From Rhodanobacteraceae bacterium (GTDB lineage Bacteria; Pseudomonadota; Gammaproteobacteria; Xanthomonadales; SZUA-5), in NCBI GenBank assembly GCA_024234055.1, contig JACKOW010000008.1, positions 62,001 through 126,000 on the forward strand: a DNA stretch of 64,000 nt, written 5' to 3'. The notes under the pieces are model-generated. The model had not been told where the DNA came from. It made no database searches and saw only the letters and a list, made by a program, of their open reading frames with translations. A program made the translations under genes and the position numbers. Shown here one piece after another: positions 23,672-31,155 of the stretch. Within the stretch, counting starts at the first letter, position 1, and the number at the start of each line of letters is the position of its first letter.

Positions 23672-25413
23672 GGCAGGAGTTCCGGCTGCAACCTGCGAAC
23701 GCTCTCGATCAATACCGCACTCTCCGGCCAGCGCTCCAGCGCTTCCCGCCACAGCGCGCGCGCCTCCTCGCGCTGATCGGACATCCACAGCACTTCAGCA
23801 AGATGCGCCGCCACATCTCCATCCTGGACCAGTTCGTAGGCGCGCCTGAGGTACTTCAAGGCGTCATTCAGATTGCCGAGGCGGTACTGCACCCAGCCCA
23901 TGCTGTCGACAAAAGCACCGTCGTTGGGCTGCGCGGCGATGGCCCGCTGGATGTATCCCAGCGCTTCCTGATGGCGGTCGGTGCGGTCGGCCAACGTGTA
24001 ACCGAGGGCGTTCAGTGCCTGGGGATTGTCCGGATCCAGCGCCAGGATCTGACGCAGATCGGCTTCCAGGCCGGCAACATCGTCAGCGCCGATACGAAAG
24101 ATCGCGCGCGCGTAGAGCAGGCGCAGGTCATGGCCGTTCTGCTTGATGGCTTCGTCGTAAACGGCGCCGGCGGCTACGCGATCTTCCTCGGCCAGCAATT
24201 CGGCCTCCAGCAGGTAGGCATCGGTGCGCTGGTCGCTGTCCTCGGTCTGGGCACGCAACTGCGCCAGCAATTTGCGGGCGCCAGGCAGATCCTGCTGGTC
24301 GCGCGCCAGCAGCACACTGCGGCGCAGTTGTGCCTCGTGCCAGGCATTGCTGCCGACCGGCTCCTGGGCATACCACTGCAGGGCCTGGTCGGGCTCTTCC
24401 TTGAGCTCGTACAGCTGCCCCAGCAGGAAGGCGCGCGATTCCAGCTGCTCGGGCTTGCTCTTCTTGAGCGCCCGCTCGATGCGTTTCAGTACCTTGCCAT
24501 TGGGCTTGCTGGCGACATTGGCCAGCCGCGCGGCAAAGACGCGCTCGTCCTGGGGTTTGGCCTGACTCAGCACCCGATCGGCCTGTTCCTGACGATCAGC
24601 CTCGGCGTAGACACTGGCCAGCGCCAGACGCAGATCAAAATCGTCCGGCGCCAGATCGACCGCTCGCTCCAGCGATTTCTGCGCGCCTTTGCTGTCACCG
24701 GCGGCCAGCATGACCTGGGCGCTGCGGCGCCAGGCTTCGGCGCTCTTGGGATGTGCCTCGGTCTCGGCCGCAGCCAGTTGTTTGGCGGTACCGTAATCAC
24801 CGAGATTGGCGGCCACCGCAGACCAGCTCGGGCCGTCTTCCAGGGGCCGCAGGGCGCCGGCTGTGGCCAGATGCCGCAGGCTGGACGGCGCCAGCTCGCG
24901 ATTTTCGGCCGCTACCAGCACCTGGGCGATGGCGCGCTGGGCCTCGAGCGAATCGATCGCAGCCAGTTCCGCCAGCCAGCGGTCACCGGCTTCGACGTCG
25001 GCACTGGCCAGCGCCGCCCAGGCCAGCGTGCGCCGACCGCCCACACTGTCCGGCGCCAGCTCCACCCAGCGCTGGCCCACGCGCTTTGCCGCGGAATAAT
25101 CCCTGGCGTACAAGGACACCGTGGACGCGCGCTCGATCAGGTCGAGCTGACCGCTCTGCATGGCAGCCTGCGCATAGGCGGCCGCCGCATGGTCGAGCTG
25201 ACCGCCCTGCAGCGCGAACTCCCCTTCCAGCGCATTGCCGAGCACGTCGGCGCTGCGACTTTCGGCTGCAGACAGCGAGGCTGCGGCAAAATACAGCAGC
25301 AGACTTGCGCCCAGTCGCAACCTCGCGACGCGCGAAGCGCTAGCATTACGGGGTGGGCCGCTCTTGATCCGTTCGCGGGTGGGCAACGACAATTTCTGGG
25401 TTTGATCAGGCAT
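23668..25413 (-). CDS. Tetratricopeptide repeat protein upstream of lolB
   Basis: A 581-residue protein from the ATG at 25413 (MPDQTQKLSLPTRERIKS). After a polar N-terminus comes a hydrophobic stretch LRLGASLLLYFAAASLSAAES that looks like a late signal peptide, then about 15 TPR-like helical pairs. The clearest are VAANLGDYGTAKQLAAAETEAHPKSAEAW, YALDPDNPQALNALGYTLADRTDRHQEALGYIQRAIAAQPNDGAFVDSMGWVQYRLGNLNDALKYLRRAYEL (quoted in part). Xanthomonad lolB operons commonly start with such a gene. It probably acts as a periplasmic scaffold; no enzyme motif is seen. The start is 11 bp from the divergent hemA start. Confidence 0.85.
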   Translation of the reverse strand: MPDQTQKLSLPTRERIKSGPPRNASASRVARLRLGASLLLYFAAASLSAAESRSADVLGNALEGEFALQGGQLDHAAAAYAQAAMQSGQLDLIERASTVSLYARDYSAAKRVGQRWVELAPDSVGGRRTLAWAALASADVEAGDRWLAELAAIDSLEAQRAIAQVLVAAENRELAPSSLRHLATAGALRPLEDGPSWSAVAANLGDYGTAKQLAAAETEAHPKSAEAWRRSAQVMLAAGDSKGAQKSLERAVDLAPDDFDLRLALASVYAEADRQEQADRVLSQAKPQDERVFAARLANVASKPNGKVLKRIERALKKSKPEQLESRAFLLGQLYELKEEPDQALQWYAQEPVGSNAWHEAQLRRSVLLARDQQDLPGARKLLAQLRAQTEDSDQRTDAYLLEAELLAEEDRVAAGAVYDEAIKQNGHDLRLLYARAIFRIGADDVAGLEADLRQILALDPDNPQALNALGYTLADRTDRHQEALGYIQRAIAAQPNDGAFVDSMGWVQYRLGNLNDALKYLRRAYELVQDGDVAAHLAEVLWMSDQREEARALWREALERWPESAVLIESVRRLQPELLP

Positions 25414-25423
25414 TCGACATTCT

Positions 25424-26689
25424 ATGGCCATTCTGGCGCTCGGCATCAACCACGCTACCGCACCGGTGTCGTTGCGGGAACGGGTGGCCTTTGCGCCGGA
25501 GCGCACCCCTGAGGCGCTGCATGATTTGCGCATGCTGCCGGGTGTGGGCGCCGCAGCCATCCTGAGCACCTGCAACAGAACCGAACTCTATGTAGACCAT
25601 GAACCCGGGACAGAGTTGCAGGCTTTGCAATGGCTGGAGCGTTTTCATGGTTTTCGCCCGAGCGAACTGCATGCGGCATCGTACCGCTATCAGGATGTCC
25701 AGGCCGTGCGGCATGTTTTCCGAGTCGCCACCGGCCTGGATTCGCTGGTCATCGGCGAACCGCAGATCCTCGGCCAGCTGAAGCAGGCCTATCGCATCGC
25801 CCAGGACGCACGCACGCTGTCGGGGCCACTGGAGCAGTTGCTGCAGCGCAGCTTCTCGGTCGCAAAGACCGTGCGCACCGAAACCCGCCTGGGCGCCAAT
25901 GCGGTGTCGGTCGCCTTTGCCGCAGTGCGCCTGGCTACCCAGGTCTTTGATGAGATGCCCAAGCGCCAGGTGGTGCTGGTAGGCGCCGGCGAGACCATTG
26001 AGCTGGTGGCTCGGCATCTGCTCGGCGCTGGCGTGCGCCGCACCACCGTGGTCAATCGCACCATCGAGCGTGCCCGCGCCCTGGCCGATCGCATCGGCGG
26101 ACAGGCGGCGCGTCTGGCTGATCTCGACGCCCATCTGCAGGACTGCGACATCCTGGTCACGGCCACCCATGGCAGCGAACCGGTCATCCGTGCTGAAGCT
26201 TTGCGTCAGGCTTTTGTCGGACGCCGACGCCGCCCGTTGTTCGCGGTGGATCTGGGCGTGCCGCGCAATATCGAAGCTGCCGTGGGCGAACTGTCGGATG
26301 TCTACCTGTACACCGTCGACGATCTGCGCCAGGTGGTCGAGGAAGGCATGCGCGGACGGCGGGAAGCGGCAGCCCAGGCCGAATCGATGGTTACGCTGCA
26401 CGTCGAGGAATTCATGGCCTGGTGGCGTGAGCGGGCGGCGGCGTCGACCATCGTGAGCATGCGCAAGCGGGCCGATCAGGCCCGCGCCGATGTGCTGGAA
26501 CGGGCCCGCCGATATCTGCGACAGGGGGCCACCCCGGAGCAGGCGCTCGAATACCTGTCACAGGCACTGACCAATCGATTGCTGCACCGGCCCACCGTGG
26601 GCCTGCGCAGTGCTGCGGCGCTGGGCGATGAAGAATCGCTGGAATTTGCCTCGCGGCTGCTGGCACTGGAACCATTGGACGGCAACTAG
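25424..26689 (+). CDS. hemA: Glutamyl-tRNA reductase
   Basis: HemA reduces glutamyl-tRNA to glutamate-1-semialdehyde, the first committed step of C5 heme synthesis. The 421-residue product has the catalytic Cys50 in ILSTCNRTELY, the GLDSLVIGEPQILGQLKQAY block, an NADPH-binding region (VVLVGAGETIELVARHLLGAGVRRTTVVNRTIERA), FAVDLGVPRNIE, and a C-terminal helical dimerisation domain. The start is inside an ATGGCCAT palindrome shared with the divergent TPR gene. prfA follows 55 bp downstream, the usual hemA-prfA order. Confidence 0.97.
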   Translation: MAILALGINHATAPVSLRERVAFAPERTPEALHDLRMLPGVGAAAILSTCNRTELYVDHEPGTELQALQWLERFHGFRPSELHAASYRYQDVQAVRHVFRVATGLDSLVIGEPQILGQLKQAYRIAQDARTLSGPLEQLLQRSFSVAKTVRTETRLGANAVSVAFAAVRLATQVFDEMPKRQVVLVGAGETIELVARHLLGAGVRRTTVVNRTIERARALADRIGGQAARLADLDAHLQDCDILVTATHGSEPVIRAEALRQAFVGRRRRPLFAVDLGVPRNIEAAVGELSDVYLYTVDDLRQVVEEGMRGRREAAAQAESMVTLHVEEFMAWWRERAAASTIVSMRKRADQARADVLERARRYLRQGATPEQALEYLSQALTNRLLHRPTVGLRSAAALGDEESLEFASRLLALEPLDGN

Positions 26690-26744
26690 GCGTATCCCCG
26701 CCGCCCCGCCTCCCTCCTGAATCAAGCTGGAAATCCCCAACACG

Positions 26745-27833
26745 ATGAACCCACGAATTCGCCAGAAGCTGGACGAAATGAGCGAGCGACTGCAGGAAGT
26801 GCAGTTGCTGCTGGCGCAGCCGGAAACACTCTCCGACGGCAACCGTTTCCGCGAACTGGCCCAGGAGAATTCGCAGCTCGAAGAGCTGGCCCGCGATTAC
26901 GCCGAGTACCGGCGTCTGGAGAGCGACCTCGCCGCCACCCAGGCCATGGCGGAATCCGAACGTGGCGAGATGCGCGAAATGGCCCAGGCCGAGGCCGCCG
27001 AACTGGAACAGCATCTCAGCGCCCTGGGCGATACGCTGGCGCTAAGCCTGGTTCCGGCCGATCCGCGCGACGAGCGCAGTCTTTTTCTGGAAATCCGGGC
27101 CGGCACCGGCGGCGACGAAGCCGCGATCTTTGCCGGCGACCTTTTCCGCATGTACAGCCGCTACGCCGAAACCCGCGGCTGGCGGGTTGAAGTGCTGAGC
27201 CAGAGTGCCGGCGAGCACGGCGGCTACAAGGAAATCATCGCCCGGGTGGAGGGCGCCGGCGCCTGGACCGAGCTCAAGTTCGAATCCGGCACGCACCGGG
27301 TACAGCGGGTGCCGGAAACCGAAGCCCAGGGCCGCATCCACACCTCGGCCTGCACTGTGGCCATCCTGCCGGAACTGGATGAAGTGGACACCACTCCCCT
27401 CAATCCGGCCGATCTCAAGGTAGACACCTTCCGCGCCTCGGGCGCCGGCGGCCAGCACGTCAACAAGACCGATTCGGCCATCCGCATCACCCATCTGCCC
27501 AGCGGCATCGTGGTCGAGTGCCAGGACGAGCGCTCGCAGCACAAGAACAGAGCACGGGCCATGAGTCTGCTCCAGGCCAAGCTGATCGACATCGAGCGCA
27601 GCAAGCAGGCGCAACAGCAGTCAGAGGACCGAAAGCTCCAGGTCGGCAGCGGCGACCGCTCACAGCGGATTCGTACGTACAATTTCCCCCAGGGACGGCT
27701 GACCGATCATCGGATCAATCTCACCCTTTACCAACTCGGCGATATCATTGCCGGCAATCTGGCGCCGGTCATCGCCCCGCTGCAGCAGGAAGATCGGGCC
27801 ATGGCCCTGGATGCACTGCTCGGAAAAAACTGA
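26745..27833 (+). CDS. prfA: Peptide chain release factor 1
   Basis: RF1 terminates translation at UAA and UAG. The 362-residue protein has an N-terminal coiled-coil domain, the catalytic GGQ at residues 235-237 (FRASGAGGQHVNKTDSAIRITHLPSG), and the RF1-type sequence ETEAQGRIHTSACTVAILPE rather than the RF2 counterpart. The C-terminal QRIRTYNFPQGRLTDHRINLTLYQL is conserved. In many gammaproteobacteria prmC, which methylates this GGQ, follows prfA; here a TonB-like gene follows instead. Confidence 0.97.
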   Translation: MNPRIRQKLDEMSERLQEVQLLLAQPETLSDGNRFRELAQENSQLEELARDYAEYRRLESDLAATQAMAESERGEMREMAQAEAAELEQHLSALGDTLALSLVPADPRDERSLFLEIRAGTGGDEAAIFAGDLFRMYSRYAETRGWRVEVLSQSAGEHGGYKEIIARVEGAGAWTELKFESGTHRVQRVPETEAQGRIHTSACTVAILPELDEVDTTPLNPADLKVDTFRASGAGGQHVNKTDSAIRITHLPSGIVVECQDERSQHKNRARAMSLLQAKLIDIERSKQAQQQSEDRKLQVGSGDRSQRIRTYNFPQGRLTDHRINLTLYQLGDIIAGNLAPVIAPLQQEDRAMALDALLGKN

Positions 27834-28026
27834 AACCGATCGTCACAAGAACGAGACCGGATGCAAACTCCGGTGAACAAGAGCCTCAGCTCCAGACACT
27901 CTTTTCATCCGCCCGATTTATTGGTGTAACCTTGTTGTGGACGCGTGGAATCTGTGATCAGGTTCGCAGTGGAAGGTCAGGGGCCGCTGCTTTTGCGTCG
28001 ATCGATTGAGCTGGGGGAATCAAGTG

Positions 28027-29040
28027 ATGCTGATGAATGACGTGCAAACGCTCAGGGTGATGCCGCTGGCATTGGCTTTGGTACTCGTTCTTGGACTGGC
28101 CGCCTGCGGTGGCGATGAACCCGCACCCACGGCGAGCACCACATCCCCGGCAGGCGCCGCGCCACAACCGGCACCGACCAGTACCGAGCCAGACCCGGCG
28201 GTTGCGGCCGCCAGCACTGCGCCGCAGACCGTACCGGAATTGCTTGACGCAGCCCGCACCGCCATGCGCGAACAGCGCCTTATCCAGCCGACCAACGACA
28301 ATGCCATCGAGTATTACCTGAAGGTGCTGGATGCCGAGCCGGACAACCGGCAAGCGCAGCTGGCCATTCTCGAATTGATGCCGCTGGCCCAGGGCGTTGC
28401 CGAACAGATGATCGATACCAACCGGCTGGAAGAGGCACAGCAGGCCGTCGGACTGCTCAAGCGCGCCCAGCCGACCTCGGTGGTGGTGACCAATCTCGAG
28501 CAGCGGATCGTGACCCAGCGCCGAGCCGAAGAACAACGTCGCACCGCCGAGGAAGAAGCGGCTCGATTGGCAGAGCGCCAGGCCCGCGAACAGGCCGCCG
28601 CCCAGGCGCGCGCAGCCGCCGAACCGCCGCCACCAGCCCCGAGCCGACCGGCCCAGACGCCGGCCAGCACGCCGGCCACCACCGCCGCACCGGCACCAGC
28701 ACAAGCGCCACCGACCCAGGTGGCTTCAGCGGCGCCCCCGAAGCCGGTGGCGGCATCGACAGCACCGCAGAACAAGGATTTCCAGCTGGTCAAGCGGGTC
28801 AATCCCAGCTATCCGGCGCAGGCTTTGCGCAGTCGTACCGAAGGCTGGGTGGAGCTCTCGTTCACGATCACCACCACCGGTGATGTCGAGGATGTCGAAG
28901 TGGTCAATTCGAATCCGCGCCGGGTGTTTGACCGCGATGCCGCCCGGGCTCTGAGCCAGTGGAAGTTCACGCCGCGCATCGAAGGCGGCAAGGCTGTGGA
29001 AGCCAAGGCCAGGCAACGGCTGGAATTCACGCTGAACTGA
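28027..29040 (+). CDS. TonB C-terminal-domain lipoprotein
   Basis: From the ATG at 28027 (GGGGGA about 8 nt upstream) the product is 337 aa. A lipoprotein signal ends in LALVLVLGLAAC-GGD (lipobox LAAC, +2 Gly, suggesting outer-membrane sorting). Then come a Pro/Thr/Ala linker, a TPR-like helical segment (IEYYLKVLDAEPDNRQAQLAILELM...), a charged coiled coil (QRRAEEQRRTAEEEAARLAERQAREQ), a Pro/Ala-rich stretch, and at about 250-337 a TonB C-terminal domain (KRVNPSYPAQALRSRTEGWVELSFTITTTGDVEDVEVVNSNPRRVFDRDAARALSQWKFTP...). True TonB uses a transmembrane anchor contacting ExbB, which is absent here, so energy transduction is doubtful. Confidence 0.85.
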   Translation: MLMNDVQTLRVMPLALALVLVLGLAACGGDEPAPTASTTSPAGAAPQPAPTSTEPDPAVAAASTAPQTVPELLDAARTAMREQRLIQPTNDNAIEYYLKVLDAEPDNRQAQLAILELMPLAQGVAEQMIDTNRLEEAQQAVGLLKRAQPTSVVVTNLEQRIVTQRRAEEQRRTAEEEAARLAERQAREQAAAQARAAAEPPPPAPSRPAQTPASTPATTAAPAPAQAPPTQVASAAPPKPVAASTAPQNKDFQLVKRVNPSYPAQALRSRTEGWVELSFTITTTGDVEDVEVVNSNPRRVFDRDAARALSQWKFTPRIEGGKAVEAKARQRLEFTLN

Positions 29041-29055
29041 GCGTTGACGAGTCAG

Positions 29056-29215
29056 TCCCGGGTGGGCCTACGGCTTACCCGGGCTACGAAGCTTCCCCGG
29101 GCTACCGAGTTCGGAACAGATCCCGTAGCCCAGGTAAGCGCAGCGCATCTGGGGGCTTTGCCGCCTGGGGCGAGATCAGACCCGCTTCCCGGGCGCGCCT
29201 ACGGCTTACCCGGGC
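29056..29215. repeat. CCCGGG/TACGGCTTACCCGGG repeat cluster
   Basis: GGCCTACGGCTTACCCGGG (29066-29084) and GCGCCTACGGCTTACCCGGG (29195-29214) are direct copies. Between them CCGTAGCCCAGGTAAGCGCA..CATCTGGG (29123-29152) is a partly complementary inverted copy. This fills the 29041-29253 gap between the convergent TonB-like and serine hydrolase genes and may act as a terminator. Confidence 0.7.
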
Positions 29216-29253
29216 CAAGAAGCCAAGGGTTCAATCTGACATCGAGATTGCGA

Positions 29254-30483
29254 TCAAGCGCGGGGTTTGCGGGCCCTGCGATCAGCGGTTATCTGCAATT
29301 TGTCGAGATCCAGCCAATCGGGGCCGTCAAGCTGTAGCTGCCGGTCGAGAATGCGCGGGAACAGACCGGCAGGAACACCGCTGTTGGAATTCCACAGGAT
29401 GGCCACGCCAAAGCCCTGCTCCGGAATCACGCCAACCAACGCCCGATAACCCTGCACGGCGCCGGCATGAAACACCAGCTGATGGCCCGAGTAGTCGAAC
29501 ACCCGCCATCCCAGTGCATAACTGGCGGCGCGCACCCGCTCGCGGCGCCAGCGCGGGCCCAGCATCTCGCCCGGCGTATCCACCCGCGGACTCTGCACCA
29601 GCTTGAGCACGGCGGGTGGCAGTACCTCCGGGCGCTCGCCCAGCTGCGCATGCAGCCAGATGGCCAGATCGCTGATGCTGGCGTTGACGCCCGCGGCCGC
29701 CGGCAACTGATAGTAGGTCGGCTTGGGTGTCACCGAAGTCCAGCCGCCACGCGCGTACACATGCGGCCGAGCCCAGTTGGCTTGGGCCATCAGCGCATCA
29801 CGGCCCACCGAGGTGTCGCGCATCTCCAACGGCACCAGCAGGCGCCGACTCAACTCCACCGGGAAAAAGCTGCCGACCGCGCCGAAAGCCGCATCCGCAG
29901 CTACATTGAAGAGCACATTCTGATAGGCATAGCAGCCACCGACGGCACAGGCCGGGCGTACGCTCGGCAAGGACTGGATCAGATCGATCAGCGGTGCATT
30001 GGCCTCCAGCTTCATGTCGAAGGTGTGATGCGGCAATCCGGTCTGGTGACTGAGCAGGCGCTCCAGCGTCAAGGCGCTGGGTGCATTGGGATCGGCCAGT
30101 TCAAGGCCCGGCACCAGATCGACCACGCTCTGGCCGATCTGCAGAAATCCGGCATCATCGAGCAGGCCGCAAAGAGTAGACGCAAAGCCCTTGGACACCG
30201 AGGCCAGCCTGAACACGGTGTGCTTGTCGACCACCTGACCAGAACCGGCATAGGTCTCACCGGCGGTGATCAGCAAATCGGGCTGACGCGGGCGGACAAT
30301 CGCCACCGCCAGCGCTGGTGTGGCGCCACTGGCGTTGACCACCTCTACCCAGCTACGGACTTCGGCCTGCAGGGTGTCAGCTGGCGCGGGACGCAAGGCT
30401 GCGTCTGCGCTGGCAGCAGCCACACGATCCGCAGCCAGCATTCCGCCTGCCAGACCGAGCGCAACAAACACCACCCGAAGCAT
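29254..30483 (-). CDS. Beta-lactamase-fold serine hydrolase, exported
   Basis: A 409-residue class C beta-lactamase/DD-peptidase-like protein starting at 30483, with signal peptide MLRVVFVALGLAGGMLAADRVAAA. The nucleophile motif SxxK is SVSK in TVFRLASVSKGFASTLCGLL, the YxN motif is YQN in CYAYQNVLFN, and HAG (HAGAVQGYRALVGVIP) stands where KTG would be, as in many esterase-like members. Substrate may be a peptidoglycan peptide, D-amino-acid ester or other ester; it need not give antibiotic resistance. The open frame extends 40 codons upstream past the start, but only the chosen start puts the signal peptide at the N-terminus. It is divergent from lemA with a 74-bp shared promoter region. Confidence 0.9.
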   Translation of the reverse strand: MLRVVFVALGLAGGMLAADRVAAASADAALRPAPADTLQAEVRSWVEVVNASGATPALAVAIVRPRQPDLLITAGETYAGSGQVVDKHTVFRLASVSKGFASTLCGLLDDAGFLQIGQSVVDLVPGLELADPNAPSALTLERLLSHQTGLPHHTFDMKLEANAPLIDLIQSLPSVRPACAVGGCYAYQNVLFNVAADAAFGAVGSFFPVELSRRLLVPLEMRDTSVGRDALMAQANWARPHVYARGGWTSVTPKPTYYQLPAAAGVNASISDLAIWLHAQLGERPEVLPPAVLKLVQSPRVDTPGEMLGPRWRRERVRAASYALGWRVFDYSGHQLVFHAGAVQGYRALVGVIPEQGFGVAILWNSNSGVPAGLFPRILDRQLQLDGPDWLDLDKLQITADRRARKPRA

Positions 30484-30557
30484 CGCGACCCCCGTGTTAT
30501 TCTCGAAACAGCACCTTGGATCGTAGCGCGTTTTCCCCCGTCTGAGTGGAGGTTTCC

Positions 30558-31148
30558 ATGCTTTCAACCGTGATTGTCCTGGTTTTGCTGGCGGGCGTCG
30601 CATTCTTCCTGATCGGGATCTACAACGGCCTGGTCACGGCCCGAAACGGCTACAAGAACGCCTTCAGCCAGATCGATGTGCAGCTGACCCGGCGTCATGA
30701 CCTGATTCCCAATCTGGTCGAAATTGCCAAGGGCTACATCAAACATGAACGCGAAACCCTGGAAGCCGTCATTCAGGCGCGAAACTCGGCAGTCAGCGGT
30801 TTGCGGGCCGCCAGCGCCAATCCCGGCGATGCCGCTGCGGTGCAACAGCTGGCGAGTTCTGAAAACCAGTTGACTGGCGCCCTGGGACGCTTGTTCGCCC
30901 TGTCCGAGGCCTATCCGGACCTCAAGGCCAACACCACCATGATGCAGCTCTCCGAAGAGCTGACCAGCACCGAGAACAAGGTCGCCTTCGCGCGCCAGGC
31001 CTACAACGATGGCGTGCTCGGCTACAACAACAAGCGCGAAGTGTTTCCCAACAACCTGGTGGCAGGCATGTTCGGTTTCGGGCCGGCCAGCTTCCTGGAA
31101 CTGGATGATCCGGCCAAGCGCGAAGTGCCCAAGGTGAGCTTCACCTGA
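30558..31148 (+). CDS. lemA: LemA family protein
   Basis: A 196-residue membrane-anchored protein from the ATG at 30558, with GGAGG at 30547-30551. One N-terminal transmembrane helix (VIVLVLLAGVAFFLIGIYNGLV) is followed by the LemA helical bundle: NGYKNAFSQIDVQLTRRHDLIPNLVEIAKGYIKHERETLEAVIQARN, LSEAYPDLKANTTMMQLSEELTSTENKVAFARQAYND, and the C-terminal YNNKREVFPNNLVAGMFGF. The molecular role is unknown. It is 7 bp upstream of an M48 protease gene, a pairing known from other bacteria. Confidence 0.95.
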   Translation: MLSTVIVLVLLAGVAFFLIGIYNGLVTARNGYKNAFSQIDVQLTRRHDLIPNLVEIAKGYIKHERETLEAVIQARNSAVSGLRAASANPGDAAAVQQLASSENQLTGALGRLFALSEAYPDLKANTTMMQLSEELTSTENKVAFARQAYNDGVLGYNNKREVFPNNLVAGMFGFGPASFLELDDPAKREVPKVSFT

Positions 31149-31155
31149 GTCAACC

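Noticed and set aside
26745..27833. Release factor 2
   Set aside because: It has the RF1-type IHTSACTVAILPE sequence and no programmed frameshift site, and it follows hemA.
29254..30483. Antibiotic-resistance beta-lactamase
   Set aside because: The fold and SxxK/YxN are present but the third motif is HAG, not KTG, as in many esterases and peptidases; resistance cannot be claimed.
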